Source: JACCZX01 sp963829995
GTDB taxonomy: Bacteria > Pseudomonadota > Gammaproteobacteria > Burkholderiales > Burkholderiaceae_F
Assembly (NCBI GenBank): GCA_963829995.1
Contig: CAWHKW010000005.1
Span: 167,151 to 231,150, forward strand
DNA: 64,000 nt
Reading direction: 5' to 3'
This document shows positions 27,809-36,401 of the stretch, piece by piece (positions within the stretch are counted from its first letter, which is position 1; each line of letters begins with the position of its first letter). Below the pieces are notes generated by a model. That model made no database searches, was not told the origin of the DNA, and saw only the letters and a program-made list of their open reading frames with translations. Position numbers and translations under genes: made by a program.

Positions 27809-29287
27809 ATGAACGTATTCATCGCCTCCCTTGCTTCGTTGCTCGCCGCAGTGGCATTGAGTGCATGCCGTTCGTCCGCTACCGACGCTGCTTCGCTCGA
27901 ACCGTGTCGAATTCCCGGTGTCGAGCGCGAGGTCAAGTGCGGCTTGGTGCGCATGCCGGAAGATCCGGATTCACCTGGCAGCCGCTCGATCGAGGTTCGC
28001 TTCGCGGTGGTGCCGGCTGTTGCGCGCAACAAGCAACCCGATCCCATATTCGTATTCGCCGGCGGTCCAGGGCAAGCGGCGACCAAGGTCGCGCGGCAAG
28101 TGATGCCGGTGCTTGCCGAGCTGAACGCGCGACGCGACGTGGTTTTTGTCGATCAGCGCGGCACGGGCCGATCAAACGCGCTCACGTGCGACGTTGATGA
28201 GAGCTCGCTGGCATCGGCGCTCGAGCCCGAGCAACAGATTGCACGCCTCGGTCCGTGTCTTAAAGCGCTGACGGCGGACTTGCGCCAGTATGCGACCTGG
28301 ATCGCTGTGCGCGACTTCGAAGCGATACGCACACAGCTGGGCGCCGACAAGATAAATTTGTGGGGCGCGTCGTACGGAACACGCGTGGCGCTTGAATACA
28401 TGCGGCAGTACCCGGAGCGGGTGCGAACCGCTGTGCTCGACGGCGTGGCTCCGCCCGACATGGCCCTTCCGGTGTCGTTTGCGCTCGATGCCGAAGCCGC
28501 GCTGCAGTCGCTCGCTGATACGTGCATGCGCAATGAACGCTGCCGCACGCGGTATCCCGACTTCAATGAGCGAATTTCGGCGCTGCTGAAGCGCGCTGAA
28601 AGTGGAATCGACATTCGCATCCCGCATCCGTTGACGGGCGCCACGGAATCGTTCCGCCTCGATCGCAAAATGCTGGCATCGCTGCTGCGTGCGCCGCTCT
28701 ACGTGCCGCAGCTCTCGTCGGTGCTTCCGTATGCGCTCGCCGAAGCCGGTCGGGGGGATTTCACGGCGCTGGTTGCGTTGAGCGCCGCGATCAGTGGCAA
28801 CGTCGCCGAAAATTTCGCAGTCGGTATGCACTTCGCAGTCATCTGCGCTGAAGACCTGCCGCGCGTCGACGCGGCTGCTGCCGCCGAGGCAAGCCCACCG
28901 CGCTTCGGCTCTGCGTTTGCCGACCTGTATCGGCAGGCATGCCGCCTCGTGCCTTCGCGCGGGGTGCCTGTCGAGTTCTATTCGGTGCCGGCGTCGAAAG
29001 TCCCGGTGTTGATCTTCTCCGGTGGGCTCGACCCTGCTACGCCACCGCGCCATGGCGACTCGGTCGCACGACGGCTGGGTAACGCAAAGCACGTTATCGC
29101 TCCCAATCTCGGCCACGGCGTAAGTGCTCAAGGTTGCGCTCCGATGCTGGTATCGCGTTTCGTGCGCGACGCATCGTTCGAAGGCGTCGATGGCGATTGT
29201 TTGGCGCGTATTCCCGGCGCCGAGCGTTTTCGTAGCGATAGACCCCGCTGCAGCGCCACGCAAGAAGCCATGATCGCTAAGCCGTGA
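27809..29287 (+). CDS. Lipoprotein alpha/beta hydrolase (TAP-like proteinase/esterase)
   Basis: 492-residue secreted hydrolase. The N-terminus MNVFIASLASLLAAVALSAC is a lipoprotein signal with lipobox LSAC, so the protein is probably membrane-anchored. The alpha/beta hydrolase fold shows the oxyanion segment FAGGPGQAA, DQRGTGRS, the nucleophile elbow GASYGTRVALEYM, the acid in SGGLDPATPP and the His in NLGHGVSAQGC, as in TAP-type tripeptidyl-peptidase relatives. Start ATG 27809; upstream in-frame codons belong to the repeat. Its stop overlaps the ABC ATPase start by 4 bp, tying it to the natAB-like exporter, as is common in Burkholderiales. Confidence 0.87.
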   Translation: MNVFIASLASLLAAVALSACRSSATDAASLEPCRIPGVEREVKCGLVRMPEDPDSPGSRSIEVRFAVVPAVARNKQPDPIFVFAGGPGQAATKVARQVMPVLAELNARRDVVFVDQRGTGRSNALTCDVDESSLASALEPEQQIARLGPCLKALTADLRQYATWIAVRDFEAIRTQLGADKINLWGASYGTRVALEYMRQYPERVRTAVLDGVAPPDMALPVSFALDAEAALQSLADTCMRNERCRTRYPDFNERISALLKRAESGIDIRIPHPLTGATESFRLDRKMLASLLRAPLYVPQLSSVLPYALAEAGRGDFTALVALSAAISGNVAENFAVGMHFAVICAEDLPRVDAAAAAEASPPRFGSAFADLYRQACRLVPSRGVPVEFYSVPASKVPVLIFSGGLDPATPPRHGDSVARRLGNAKHVIAPNLGHGVSAQGCAPMLVSRFVRDASFEGVDGDCLARIPGAERFRSDRPRCSATQEAMIAKP

Positions 29288-30042
29288 TCGAAGTCCATGA
29301 GCTCGCCAAATCATTCGCCGCCAAGGTAGACGGCAAACGTGCGCGCGTGATCGCCGTCGAGGACGTGACATTCGTCGCCAACGATGGTCGCATTACCGCC
29401 CTACTCGGGCCGAACGGCGCAGGCAAGACAACGACGTTGCGCATTATCGGGACGCTGGTACGGGCGGATCGAGGCGTAGCTCGAGTCGGCGAGATCGACG
29501 TGCAAAGCGATACGCGTGCTGTGCGCGCCCAGCTCGGCGTGCTTTCCGACGCGCGCGGGCTGTATACGCGGCTGACCGCACGCGAAAACATCGAGTACTA
29601 CGCGCGCTTGCGTAACGTGCCGGCGCAGCTCGGCAGGGAGCGTCTCGCGATGATGGCGAACCTGCTCGACATGGGCTCGCTGCTGGAGCGCCGCGTCGAA
29701 GGCTTCTCGACCGGAGAACGATTGAAGGTCGCACTCGCGCGGGCGTTGATCCATGACCCGCACCATTTGATTCTCGACGAGCCCACCAACGGCCTCGATG
29801 TCGTCTCGACGCGCGCTCTGCGCCGGCTGCTGCTGCACCTGCGCGATAGCGGCAAGTGCATCGTCATCTCATCGCACATCATGCAGGAGGTCGAGCAGCT
29901 GGCCGACGAAATCGTAATCGTCGCGCGCGGCCGTACCGTAGCTCACGGAACAGCACAGTCGATCCGTGCCGAAGCAGGCACTGAATCGCTCGAGGACGCG
30001 TTCGTCAAGTTGGCGTACGACATCCAACCGGCGGTCGTTTGA
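29284..30042 (+). CDS. ABC transporter ATP-binding protein (NatA-like)
   Basis: Cytosolic ATPase subunit of an ABC-2 type exporter, 252 residues, starting with GTG that overlaps the hydrolase stop. Walker A is GPNGAGKTT (residues 42-50), the signature is FSTGERLKVALARAL, Walker B is LILDEPTNGLD, and the switch His is in ISSHIMQEVEQL. It resembles NatA of the sodium-export system NatAB; whether Na+ is the substrate here is unproved. Overlaps the permease gene by 4 bp. Confidence 0.9.
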   Translation: MIEVHELAKSFAAKVDGKRARVIAVEDVTFVANDGRITALLGPNGAGKTTTLRIIGTLVRADRGVARVGEIDVQSDTRAVRAQLGVLSDARGLYTRLTARENIEYYARLRNVPAQLGRERLAMMANLLDMGSLLERRVEGFSTGERLKVALARALIHDPHHLILDEPTNGLDVVSTRALRRLLLHLRDSGKCIVISSHIMQEVEQLADEIVIVARGRTVAHGTAQSIRAEAGTESLEDAFVKLAYDIQPAVV

Positions 30043-31214
30043 TGAGCACCACGTCGACGGTATTTCGCAAGGAGTTGACCGACGCGCTGCGCGATCGTCG
30101 CACCTGGTTGATCGTGCTGGTCACTTCGATTCTCGCGGGACCGCTGACGCTGTTTCTGCTGTCGATCTTCATTTCGAGCGTGGAGGAAGGCGCGGCTAAA
30201 CGTGAGATTTACGTTGCCAATGCCAGCGCGGCGCCGACGTTGATCAACTTTCTGCAGCGCGCCGGCGCGACGGTCAAGGACGCTCCCGACGACTACGCAG
30301 CGCAAATCAAGTCGGGGCGTTTGCAAAATGCCGTGATCGTGGTGCCCGATCAGTTCGAGCAGCGGCTGGCAGCCGGCGAAACGATCCGTCTACCCGTGAC
30401 GTTCGACGAGACCGCCACGCGGGCGCAGCCGGCGACGCGCGCAACGCTGAATGCGGTGCGCGGCTTCGCGCGTGAGCTCGGTGTGCAAAGACTGCTCGCG
30501 CGCGGTGTAAGTCCGCAGGTGCTGGCGGCCGTCGAGGTCGAAGAGATCAACGTTGCGAGCAGTCAGGCGCGCGGCGCCCAGCTGTTGTTTTTGATTCCAT
30601 GGCTGGCACTGCTCGGTTCGGTTGCGGGCGCGATCAGCGTGGCAATCGACGTCACCGCCGGCGAACGCGAGCGCGGCTCGCTCGAACCGCTGCTGATGAA
30701 TCCGGTCGCAGCCGGCGCCGTCGTACTCGGAAAATGGGCAGTCGTGGCGCTGTGCTCTGCTGCTGTCGTCATCCTGACGCTGATCGGTTTCAAGACTGCG
30801 ATGCAATTCATACGCAGTGAAAATCTGTCGGCGCTGATGCAGTTTGGGTTCAGTGAATTCGCGTTGTTCATCGTCATGCTGCTGCCGTTTTCCGCGATGA
30901 TCGCGTCGCTGAACATGCTGGCCGCCACCTACGGCCGCAGCCACAAGGAAGCGCAAACGTACGCCACGTATCTGGCAATGCTGGTCAATTTCACGCCGAT
31001 CGTGCCGCTATTCATCTCTATCCGCGACGCCGCATGGCAGCTGTTCGTACCCGCGATGGCACAGCAGGCAGTGATGATGCGGGCGCTGCGCGGCGAGACC
31101 GTCACCGCAGTCGACATCCTGCTGCCAGGCGGAATGGCGATCGCCATTACTGCGGCAGCCCTGTTTGCTCAAGCGCGTTTGCTTCGAAACGAAAGAATCA
31201 TATTTTCGCGCTAA
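30039..31214 (+). CDS. ABC-2 type permease (NatB-like)
   Basis: 391-residue membrane subunit of the exporter. One helix lies at about residues 22-45, followed by a long extracytoplasmic domain (about 50-180). Five further helices lie between about 185 and 385, with the ABC-2 signature TAGERERGSLEPLLMNPV at the start of this half. Co-translated with the ATPase gene. The hydrolase, ATPase and permease genes overlap by 4 bp each, so the three products are probably made together. A repeat copy follows immediately and seems to provide the terminator. Confidence 0.9.
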   Translation: MMSTTSTVFRKELTDALRDRRTWLIVLVTSILAGPLTLFLLSIFISSVEEGAAKREIYVANASAAPTLINFLQRAGATVKDAPDDYAAQIKSGRLQNAVIVVPDQFEQRLAAGETIRLPVTFDETATRAQPATRATLNAVRGFARELGVQRLLARGVSPQVLAAVEVEEINVASSQARGAQLLFLIPWLALLGSVAGAISVAIDVTAGERERGSLEPLLMNPVAAGAVVLGKWAVVALCSAAVVILTLIGFKTAMQFIRSENLSALMQFGFSEFALFIVMLLPFSAMIASLNMLAATYGRSHKEAQTYATYLAMLVNFTPIVPLFISIRDAAWQLFVPAMAQQAVMMRALRGETVTAVDILLPGGMAIAITAAALFAQARLLRNERIIFSR

Positions 31215-31235
31215 GTTGATTGAGGTGAGGTAGCA

Positions 31236-31255
31236 GCAGCGGCTGGCGCAGCTGT
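31236..31255 (+). repeat. Fragment of repeat end type II
   Basis: Twenty bases match one end of the type II unit (AGCAGCGGCTGGCGCAGCTG), without the matching opposite end. It leads, via the terminator-like spacer, into the type I unit of copy B. Copy B is therefore a truncated, inverted form of the A and C arrangement. Confidence 0.75.
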
Positions 31256-31265
31256 CGCGACACCG

Positions 31266-31286
31266 CCTCGCACGAGGTGTTTTTTT
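31266..31286 (+). terminator. Terminator-like module after natB (repeat copy B)
   Basis: Stem CCTCG/CGAGG (31266-31270, 31273-31277, loop CA) followed by TG and seven T. It lies 51 bp after the permease stop and in the right direction to end the hydrolase-natAB transcript. The stem is short but the T-run is good. Confidence 0.5.
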
Positions 31287-31315
31287 CTTCCCCCCAACCA
31301 GTGAGACTGTCTCAA

Positions 31316-31494
31316 GCGCAAGCGTTGGGCGGAGCTGGCTTGCCTTTGGGGCGTCGCCCGAGGAACGGAGCAGCGCCGGGGCCGTTGGCGAAACAGTGCT
31401 TTAGCCCAGTTTCGCCGCGGCGTTGCGAGTACCGCAGTGGTTGGCACTTTAGTGCCCGACGCCCAGGCAGGCCAGCTCCGCCCAACGCTTGCGC
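31316..31494. repeat. Mosaic repeat, copy B unit I (inverted)
   Basis: Bounded by 30-bp inverted ends (31316-31345 and 31465-31494, 29 of 30 matching). The core is the reverse complement of copy A unit I, with stem GGCGAAAC/GTTTCGCC (31387-31394, 31409-31416), CGCCG/CGGCG pairing outside it and the GGCACT-TT-AGTGCC hairpin (31443-31456). It fills most of the 353-bp gap between natB and the kinase gene. Confidence 0.9.
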
Positions 31495-31567
31495 CCGCGA
31501 CGTCCACCACTCATTACCGATTATTCGCGAGATCACGCCAAGCATGCAGTGCGATAATCCGCCGCCG

Positions 31568-33019
31568 ATGTCTGAACCGTACACAGCCACCGTCCCGCTC
31601 GACCCGCTCGATCTGCCGGTGCCCGCGCCGCCGAAGACGATTGGCCGATTCACGATCTTGAATGAAATCGGCCGCGGCTCTTATGGAGTCGTTTATGCGG
31701 CTCACGATCCTGTGTTGGCGCGCGAAGTCGCCATCAAGATCATTCCGCTCGCGCGCGAAGATCAGTTTCGGACGCAGATCGAAGCGAGTTTTCTGCACGA
31801 GGCCAAGTCGGCCGGCGGCATGAGCCACCCGAGCATCGTGACGATCTACGACGCAGGCAAGACCGATTCGTTCGCGTACATCGCGATGGAGCGCCTGCAC
31901 GGTCAGGACCTGCACGAGTATCTGGCGAGCGGCAACAGGATGAGTCCGCGTCAATCTGCCGCGATGATGATGCGGGTGTCTGACGCAATTCATTACGCCA
32001 ACAAGCGCGGGCTCGTCCATCGTGACATCAAGCCGAGCAATATTTTTCTGTCGCGCGACCTGAAGCCGAAGCTGCTCGACTTCGGCACGGCGCTCGCACC
32101 GGCACCCGAGACCAGGCTGCGCGGCACTCGTCAACTGGTCGGCACGCCGAACTACATGTCGCCCGAACAGGCGGACGGTGCAACGCTGGATGCGCGCAGC
32201 GACATCTTTTCACTCGGCACCATCATGTACGAGCTTCTGTGCGGCCGGCGCGCATTCGACGGGCGCACCGTCGATGAAACGCTGGATCAGGTGCTGGCCG
32301 CGAATCCCAAGTCGGTGGATCGGATTCGACCCGAAACACCGCCGGCGCTGGTCGAAATCGTGCGCAAGGCGATGGCCAAGGACCCCGCAGCTCGTTATCA
32401 GAAAGCGGCCGAATTGCGTAACGCGTTGGCCGACTTTGTCGACGGCTCGCGCGCACCATCGGCCGATGCCGCGAGTGCGGGCCGCCCAGGCGAACCGCGC
32501 GCGACCACTGTCCCGGTGCGCAAACGAGTGCTGAGCCCGCGCGCGATGGTAGCGATCGTTGCCGGCGCGGCGGCAATGATCGTACTGGCCGCAGCGCTGC
32601 GCCGCGAGCGCGAACCGGCCGCGGCACCTGCGGTAGAAACTCTCGAGCCGGTGACCGCAGCGTTGCCGATCACTCCCGCGCCACCCGCCGAACCGCCACC
32701 AGCACAGGCAGCCGATGCCGCTGCTGCTGCAGCCGTCGATGCCCAGGCAGCAGAAGCCAGAGCGGCGGCACGCCGCAAGGTTGAGCCGCCGCCAGCACCC
32801 GTGCTTCCTCCGCGCGATGGGAACGTGACGCTCGCCATTTCACCGTGGGGCGAGGTCAGCGTCGATGGCACGGCGCGCGGCGTGTCACCGCCACTTACAC
32901 AACTGTCATTGCCACCTGGCGTGCATACGATCGAAGTTCGCAATGGCGCTGCGGCTCCATTCGTCGCGCGCGTCGAGGTGCGATCGGGTGAAACGCTCGG
33001 TCTGCAACATCGCTTCTAG
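31568..33019 (+). CDS. Serine/threonine protein kinase with C-terminal PEGA-like domain
   Basis: 483-residue Hanks-type kinase. All catalytic elements are present: glycine loop GRGSYGVVYA (36-45), Lys57 in VAIK, Glu78, HRDIKPSN (151-158) and DFG (171-173), then GTPNYMSPEQ. One helix (about 326-344) anchors it in the membrane. A proline/alanine-rich linker leads to a small PEGA-like beta domain (ISPWGEVSVDGTARGVSPPLTQLSLPPGVHTIEVRN). The ATG at 31568 is preferred; an ATG at 31544 gives eight more residues, and the frame upstream is repeat DNA. GATAAT at 31553-31558 could be a -10 element. Kinases of this layout accompany type VI secretion genes elsewhere; none are visible here. Confidence 0.88.
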   Translation: MSEPYTATVPLDPLDLPVPAPPKTIGRFTILNEIGRGSYGVVYAAHDPVLAREVAIKIIPLAREDQFRTQIEASFLHEAKSAGGMSHPSIVTIYDAGKTDSFAYIAMERLHGQDLHEYLASGNRMSPRQSAAMMMRVSDAIHYANKRGLVHRDIKPSNIFLSRDLKPKLLDFGTALAPAPETRLRGTRQLVGTPNYMSPEQADGATLDARSDIFSLGTIMYELLCGRRAFDGRTVDETLDQVLAANPKSVDRIRPETPPALVEIVRKAMAKDPAARYQKAAELRNALADFVDGSRAPSADAASAGRPGEPRATTVPVRKRVLSPRAMVAIVAGAAAMIVLAAALRREREPAAAPAVETLEPVTAALPITPAPPAEPPPAQAADAAAAAAVDAQAAEARAAARRKVEPPPAPVLPPRDGNVTLAISPWGEVSVDGTARGVSPPLTQLSLPPGVHTIEVRNGAAAPFVARVEVRSGETLGLQHRF

Positions 33020-33198
33020 TCGCGGCTTTAGCCCGATTTAATCGCAGCGGGCTCGCTTCTCTCGATTGGTACCACTCCTTCGGGTCGCTTTTCCCCGTTT
33101 TGCTCGGATTGTGATGTGCCGCTACATGGGCTAGTGTGGCGCGGTGCAGCGATCGTTTTCAGTGCCGAAGCGAGCTGCGAACGCGAATTGCCAAGCGG
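33020..33198. other. 179-bp gap between the two kinase genes
   Basis: No gene is seen. It begins with GCGGCTTTAGCCC followed by GATTTAATCGC, which echoes the CTTTAGCCC loop of the mosaic repeat but lacks its inverted ends, so it may be a relic or chance. No convincing -35/-10 pair was found. Confidence 0.4.
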
Positions 33199-34653
33199 AT
33201 GCCCGAAGCGCTAACACAAAATCTAAAGCTGATCGGCCGCTATTCGATCCTGCGCGAATTGCGCCGCGATCGGCACACCGTTGCGTATCTGGCGATGGAT
33301 CCGGTGCTCAACCGCGAGCTCGTGCTGAAAGCGGTTCAATTGCAGCCGCGCCGCGGCGAGGAGTCAGCCGGCCACGAGCGCATCGAACAGGCGTTCACGC
33401 GGCAGGCGCAGGCAGCGGGGCGCCTACATCACCCGCACATCGTGACGGTGTTTGACGCCGGCCGCGTACACAACATCGGTTTCCTGGCATTGGAGCGCGT
33501 CGACGGCAAGCTGCTGGACGAAGCGCTGCACGACGGATTCAGGCCCGGCGTACTGCAGGCAGCAGATCTCGCCGCGCGCGTGGCCGACGCCGTCGAGCAC
33601 GCGCACTCGCGCGGAGTTCCGCACGGGCACCTCGCACCGTCGCGCATCTATCTTCAAGAGCCCGACAAGGTGCCAAAGGTGATGGGCTTCGGCGGCTGGA
33701 TCGATAGCGGAGCGACCGGCGACTTTGAGCTCGCGGGAACCCACTCGATGCTGCCTTATTTTCAGAACGAGCTCGGGCCGGAAGCGCGTCGCAAGGACAT
33801 TCGTGCGTTAGGTGCGCTGTTGTTTCTGTTGCTGACGGGAGCGCGGCCCGACTTGAACGCCCTGCGGGCGCGCAAGAGTGGCGAAAGCCCGATCATCGAG
33901 ATTCGACCGTCCGCACCGGTGGCACTGGCGGAGATCGCGGAAAACGCACTCGAGTTGCACGGCGCGCGCCCGTTCGGCACGGCAGCGCAGTTTCGTAATG
34001 CGCTGACGACTTTTTTGTGGGGCAATCGCGGCAACCAGCCGTCGAGTGCGCTGACAATCAATGGCATGCCGGCGCGGGTTGAAATCGTGCCGGCCGCGCA
34101 GATTCGTGTCGGCACGGTTGGAATGCAATCGACGATGCGGATTAACCGCCAAGCGCCGTCGCGTGCGGGCAGCCCCGTGGCGCTCGCGGCAGCGGCGTGC
34201 GCGATCGCGCTGATGGCTGCCTTCGGTGCAGCGTGGCATGGCGCCAGCGGGCTCCCCGCCACACCACCTTCGGCAAAGGACGAAACCCAAACACCGTCGA
34301 TTCCACCCGCCGCAATGGACAGCGCCGCGCCAGTAGCAGCGCAGGCGCCGGACTCGGCTCCGACGGACTCAGCCGCGCGAACCGAATCCGCGCCGCAGTC
34401 GCCACGCAACGCTTCACGCGCGACGAGGGCGACGGTTCCAGGCGAAAAAGGTCTCGTGATATTTGCCGTGGCACCCTGGGGCGAAGTGTTCGTCAACGGC
34501 GCCCGCGAGGGAACGACACCACCACTGGCTCAGCTGCAGCTGCCTGTCGGGCGTCATACGATTGAACTGCGCAATGGGCAGCGCGAGCCATACGTCGCGG
34601 AGATCGACGTAGCGCCCGGGCGCCCGCTACGAATCAGCCACCTCTTCCGATGA
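33199..34653 (+). CDS. Predicted pseudokinase with C-terminal PEGA-like domain
   Basis: 484-residue paralogue of the preceding kinase with the same plan: kinase fold, one helix (about 335-355), low-complexity linker and a PEGA-like end (APWGEVFVNGAREGTTPPLAQLQLPVGRHTIELRNGQ). The catalytic parts are degenerate: no GxGxxG loop (ELRRDRHTVAY). HRDIKPSN is replaced by HGHLAPSR (142-149), losing the catalytic Asp, the Lys and the Asn. DFG is replaced by GFG (163-165). Lys44 remains. Phosphotransfer is therefore not expected, and a binding or regulatory role is inferred. Start ATG 33199 (MPEALTQN) is chosen over a GTG at 33136. It overlaps the next gene by 4 bp. Confidence 0.82.
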   Translation: MPEALTQNLKLIGRYSILRELRRDRHTVAYLAMDPVLNRELVLKAVQLQPRRGEESAGHERIEQAFTRQAQAAGRLHHPHIVTVFDAGRVHNIGFLALERVDGKLLDEALHDGFRPGVLQAADLAARVADAVEHAHSRGVPHGHLAPSRIYLQEPDKVPKVMGFGGWIDSGATGDFELAGTHSMLPYFQNELGPEARRKDIRALGALLFLLLTGARPDLNALRARKSGESPIIEIRPSAPVALAEIAENALELHGARPFGTAAQFRNALTTFLWGNRGNQPSSALTINGMPARVEIVPAAQIRVGTVGMQSTMRINRQAPSRAGSPVALAAAACAIALMAAFGAAWHGASGLPATPPSAKDETQTPSIPPAAMDSAAPVAAQAPDSAPTDSAARTESAPQSPRNASRATRATVPGEKGLVIFAVAPWGEVFVNGAREGTTPPLAQLQLPVGRHTIELRNGQREPYVAEIDVAPGRPLRISHLFR

Positions 34654-35201
34654 GCTTTTTTGTGGTCCGCCTTCGTCGAGCGGGTGCCGCGATCGTGGCC
34701 AGCGTGGCATCCGGCGGCTGCGCATTGTTCGAAACACCGCGTGAGCCTCCTCCGGCGCCGCCGCCATCGATCAGCATCGCCCGCCTGTACGAACAGCCGG
34801 CCGAGCGCGCGTTCATCAACGGCATGCGTTTTTACGAGGACGGCCAGTACGAACGCGCCGAAGTGATGTTCAAGCGCGCACTCGCCGACGGACTACGCGA
34901 CCGCAATGACATGGCCGCTGCCAACAAACACCTCGCGTTCATTGCGTGCGCGTACAGCCGCCCCACGGAGTGCGAGTCAGCCTTCCGCGCCGCGTTCACC
35001 GCCGATCCGAGCTTCCGACTGACGGATGCCGAAGTCGGCCATCCGCTGTGGGGGCCGGTGTACAAGACGGGTCGCTGCCGAGCAAACAAAGGCGGAGAAA
35101 AAGTCGTGATCTCAAGCGCGGCGAACGCGGCAGCGCTACTCCCCTTGCCGTTGTACTGCGCGCGCACGCGCGGCCGCTCCGAAGGGAGCGCGCCTAACTA
35201 A
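34650..35201 (+). CDS. TPR-type lipoprotein (TssQ-like), possible frameshift near the end
   Basis: The N-terminus carries a lipoprotein signal with lipobox SGGC (Cys24). A tetratricopeptide-like body follows (about 45-140): ERAFINGMRFYEDGQYERAEVMFKRAL, then HLAFIACAYSRPTECESAFRAAFTADPSFRLTDAEVGHPLWGPVY. This resembles TssQ-type lipoproteins associated with type VI secretion; that name comes from memory of the family, not from a search. After GPVYK the current frame gives an unusual 40-residue tail ending at 35201. Dropping one base near 35066-35068 gives RVAAEQTKAEKKS-stop at 35109, a far more typical charged end. Co-translated with the pseudokinase. Confidence 0.78.
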   Translation: MSFFVVRLRRAGAAIVASVASGGCALFETPREPPPAPPPSISIARLYEQPAERAFINGMRFYEDGQYERAEVMFKRALADGLRDRNDMAAANKHLAFIACAYSRPTECESAFRAAFTADPSFRLTDAEVGHPLWGPVYKTGRCRANKGGEKVVISSAANAAALLPLPLYCARTRGRSEGSAPN

Positions 35202-35215
35202 TCGTCGACGAGTGC

Positions 35216-35243
35216 ACGTGCGACGGCAAAGCCGTCGCGTACA
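35216..35243. terminator. Hairpin between convergent genes
   Basis: Stem GCGACGGC/GCCGTCGC (35220-35227, 35231-35238, loop AAA), extendable on both sides. It lies between the convergent lipoprotein and AAA+ ATPase genes. There is no long T-run, so this is only a possible terminator. Confidence 0.4.
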
Positions 35244-35257
35244 CGAGGAGCGTCTCT

Positions 35258-36247
35258 TTAAAACCCGATCCGCGTCTTTTTCGCCGCGCGCTCTTCGGTG
35301 ATGTCATCCGGGCGAACTTCATTGCGCCCGGCCAGTTTCGCAGTGCCGAATGCAGCTAACAGCACGCGCCGCATTTCGCGCGGCTTCAACCTGGCAAGCC
35401 GATTCAGACCTTCATCCGAAAGCTCATCGGGAAACGCGCGACCCCAGGCGTGTTCGCCGCGCAACTCGTCGTAAATGCAGCGTGCGATTCGGCGCGAGCC
35501 TTCATGGTCCGGCGGATCGATCGCATACACGTTCATCCGGTTCAAGATCGGTGACGGAATCGAGTGCGCATCGTTTGCAGTCGCAATCCACACGACGTCG
35601 GACGCATCGATCGGCACTTCGACGAACTCGTCGATAAAGTCGGTGGCGGTGTCGTGCTCGAGCAGCGTGTACAGGCTGCCGAGCGGGTCGTATTGGGTAT
35701 CGCTGCCGGCCTTGTCGATTTCATCGACAACGATCACCGGGTTGGCATAGTCACCGTTGACCAGCGCGTCGAAGACTTTGCCAGGCTTGGCGTTCTTCCA
35801 CTGAGCCGACGCGCCGGACAGGATCCAGCCCGCAGTCAGCGAGCTCATCCCGATGAAGTTGTAGCCCGTACCAAGCAATTTTGCGAGACGGCGGGCGAAG
35901 TGCGTTTTGCCGATGCCGGGTTCACCCAGCAGCAGGATCGGCTCCAACTCGAGCGGATCGTCCGACGATAGGCACAGCGCCAGCTGTTTACGAATATCCT
36001 GCAACGGCGCCTCGAAATTGGGCAGCTCGTTGATCAACGCATCGATGTCGGGCAGCGCCGCGGGCTTGGTTACGAAACGCTGGCCGCCGCTGCGGATCAT
36101 CTTGACGTAGGTCGCTCGCAACGCTTCGCTGGCGCTGGCGCCGAGCTCCTGCAACCCGGTGAGGGCGTCTTCAACGCGCAACACCTGATAGACGTCCTTG
36201 AACCCTGCGATCGCAATCGGCGAAGGAATTACTGCCGGTACGCTCAT
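35258..36247 (-). CDS. AAA+ ATPase (Lon/ClpX-like core without protease domain)
   Basis: 329-residue cytosolic ATPase. Walker A is GEPGIGKTHFA (108-118), Walker B is VIVVDEID (171-178), sensor 1 is WIATAND and the arginine finger region is SPILNRMNV. About 100 N-terminal residues precede the ATPase core (FKDVYQVLRVEDALTGLQELG). The fold looks most like the ATPase part of Lon, but no Ser-Lys protease domain follows. Substrate or partner is unknown and no obvious partner gene is adjacent. No clear operon; the gap upstream holds the terminator of the next gene. Confidence 0.8.
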   Translation of the reverse strand: MSVPAVIPSPIAIAGFKDVYQVLRVEDALTGLQELGASASEALRATYVKMIRSGGQRFVTKPAALPDIDALINELPNFEAPLQDIRKQLALCLSSDDPLELEPILLLGEPGIGKTHFARRLAKLLGTGYNFIGMSSLTAGWILSGASAQWKNAKPGKVFDALVNGDYANPVIVVDEIDKAGSDTQYDPLGSLYTLLEHDTATDFIDEFVEVPIDASDVVWIATANDAHSIPSPILNRMNVYAIDPPDHEGSRRIARCIYDELRGEHAWGRAFPDELSDEGLNRLARLKPREMRRVLLAAFGTAKLAGRNEVRPDDITEERAAKKTRIGF

Positions 36248-36352
36248 TCAGACCTCCGTTTACGCTGCATTCGAATCAACGCGGAAGCACGCAAACGGTA
36301 TACATGCAAAACCCTGGCCGGTAGAAGCCAAATAGGCTACTAAAACAACACT

Positions 36353-36382
36353 GAAAAAAAGCACTCGCGCGCTGCGAGTGCT
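36353..36382 (-). terminator. Rho-independent terminator after the DUF6152 gene
   Basis: Read on the minus strand: a perfect 9-bp stem AGCACTCGC/GCGAGTGCT (36374-36382 with 36360-36368) followed by seven T. It lies 20 bp after the DUF6152 stop codon and ends the leftward transcript of the herA-like, DUF6644 and DUF6152 genes. Confidence 0.85.
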
Positions 36383-36401
36383 AATTGGCTGCGACAACGT
36401 G

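Noticed and set aside
28172..29371. A 399-codon minus-strand frame
   Set aside because: Antisense to the TAP-like hydrolase gene, whose catalytic motifs are clear.
27317..31494. Repeats considered as a CRISPR array or as IS ends
   Set aside because: No short regularly spaced repeats with unique spacers and no cas or transposase gene; units are long, palindromic and scattered over 22 kb.
34946..35197. An 83-codon plus-strand frame inside and after the lipoprotein gene
   Set aside because: Overlaps the TPR body in another frame and has Arg-rich shadow composition.
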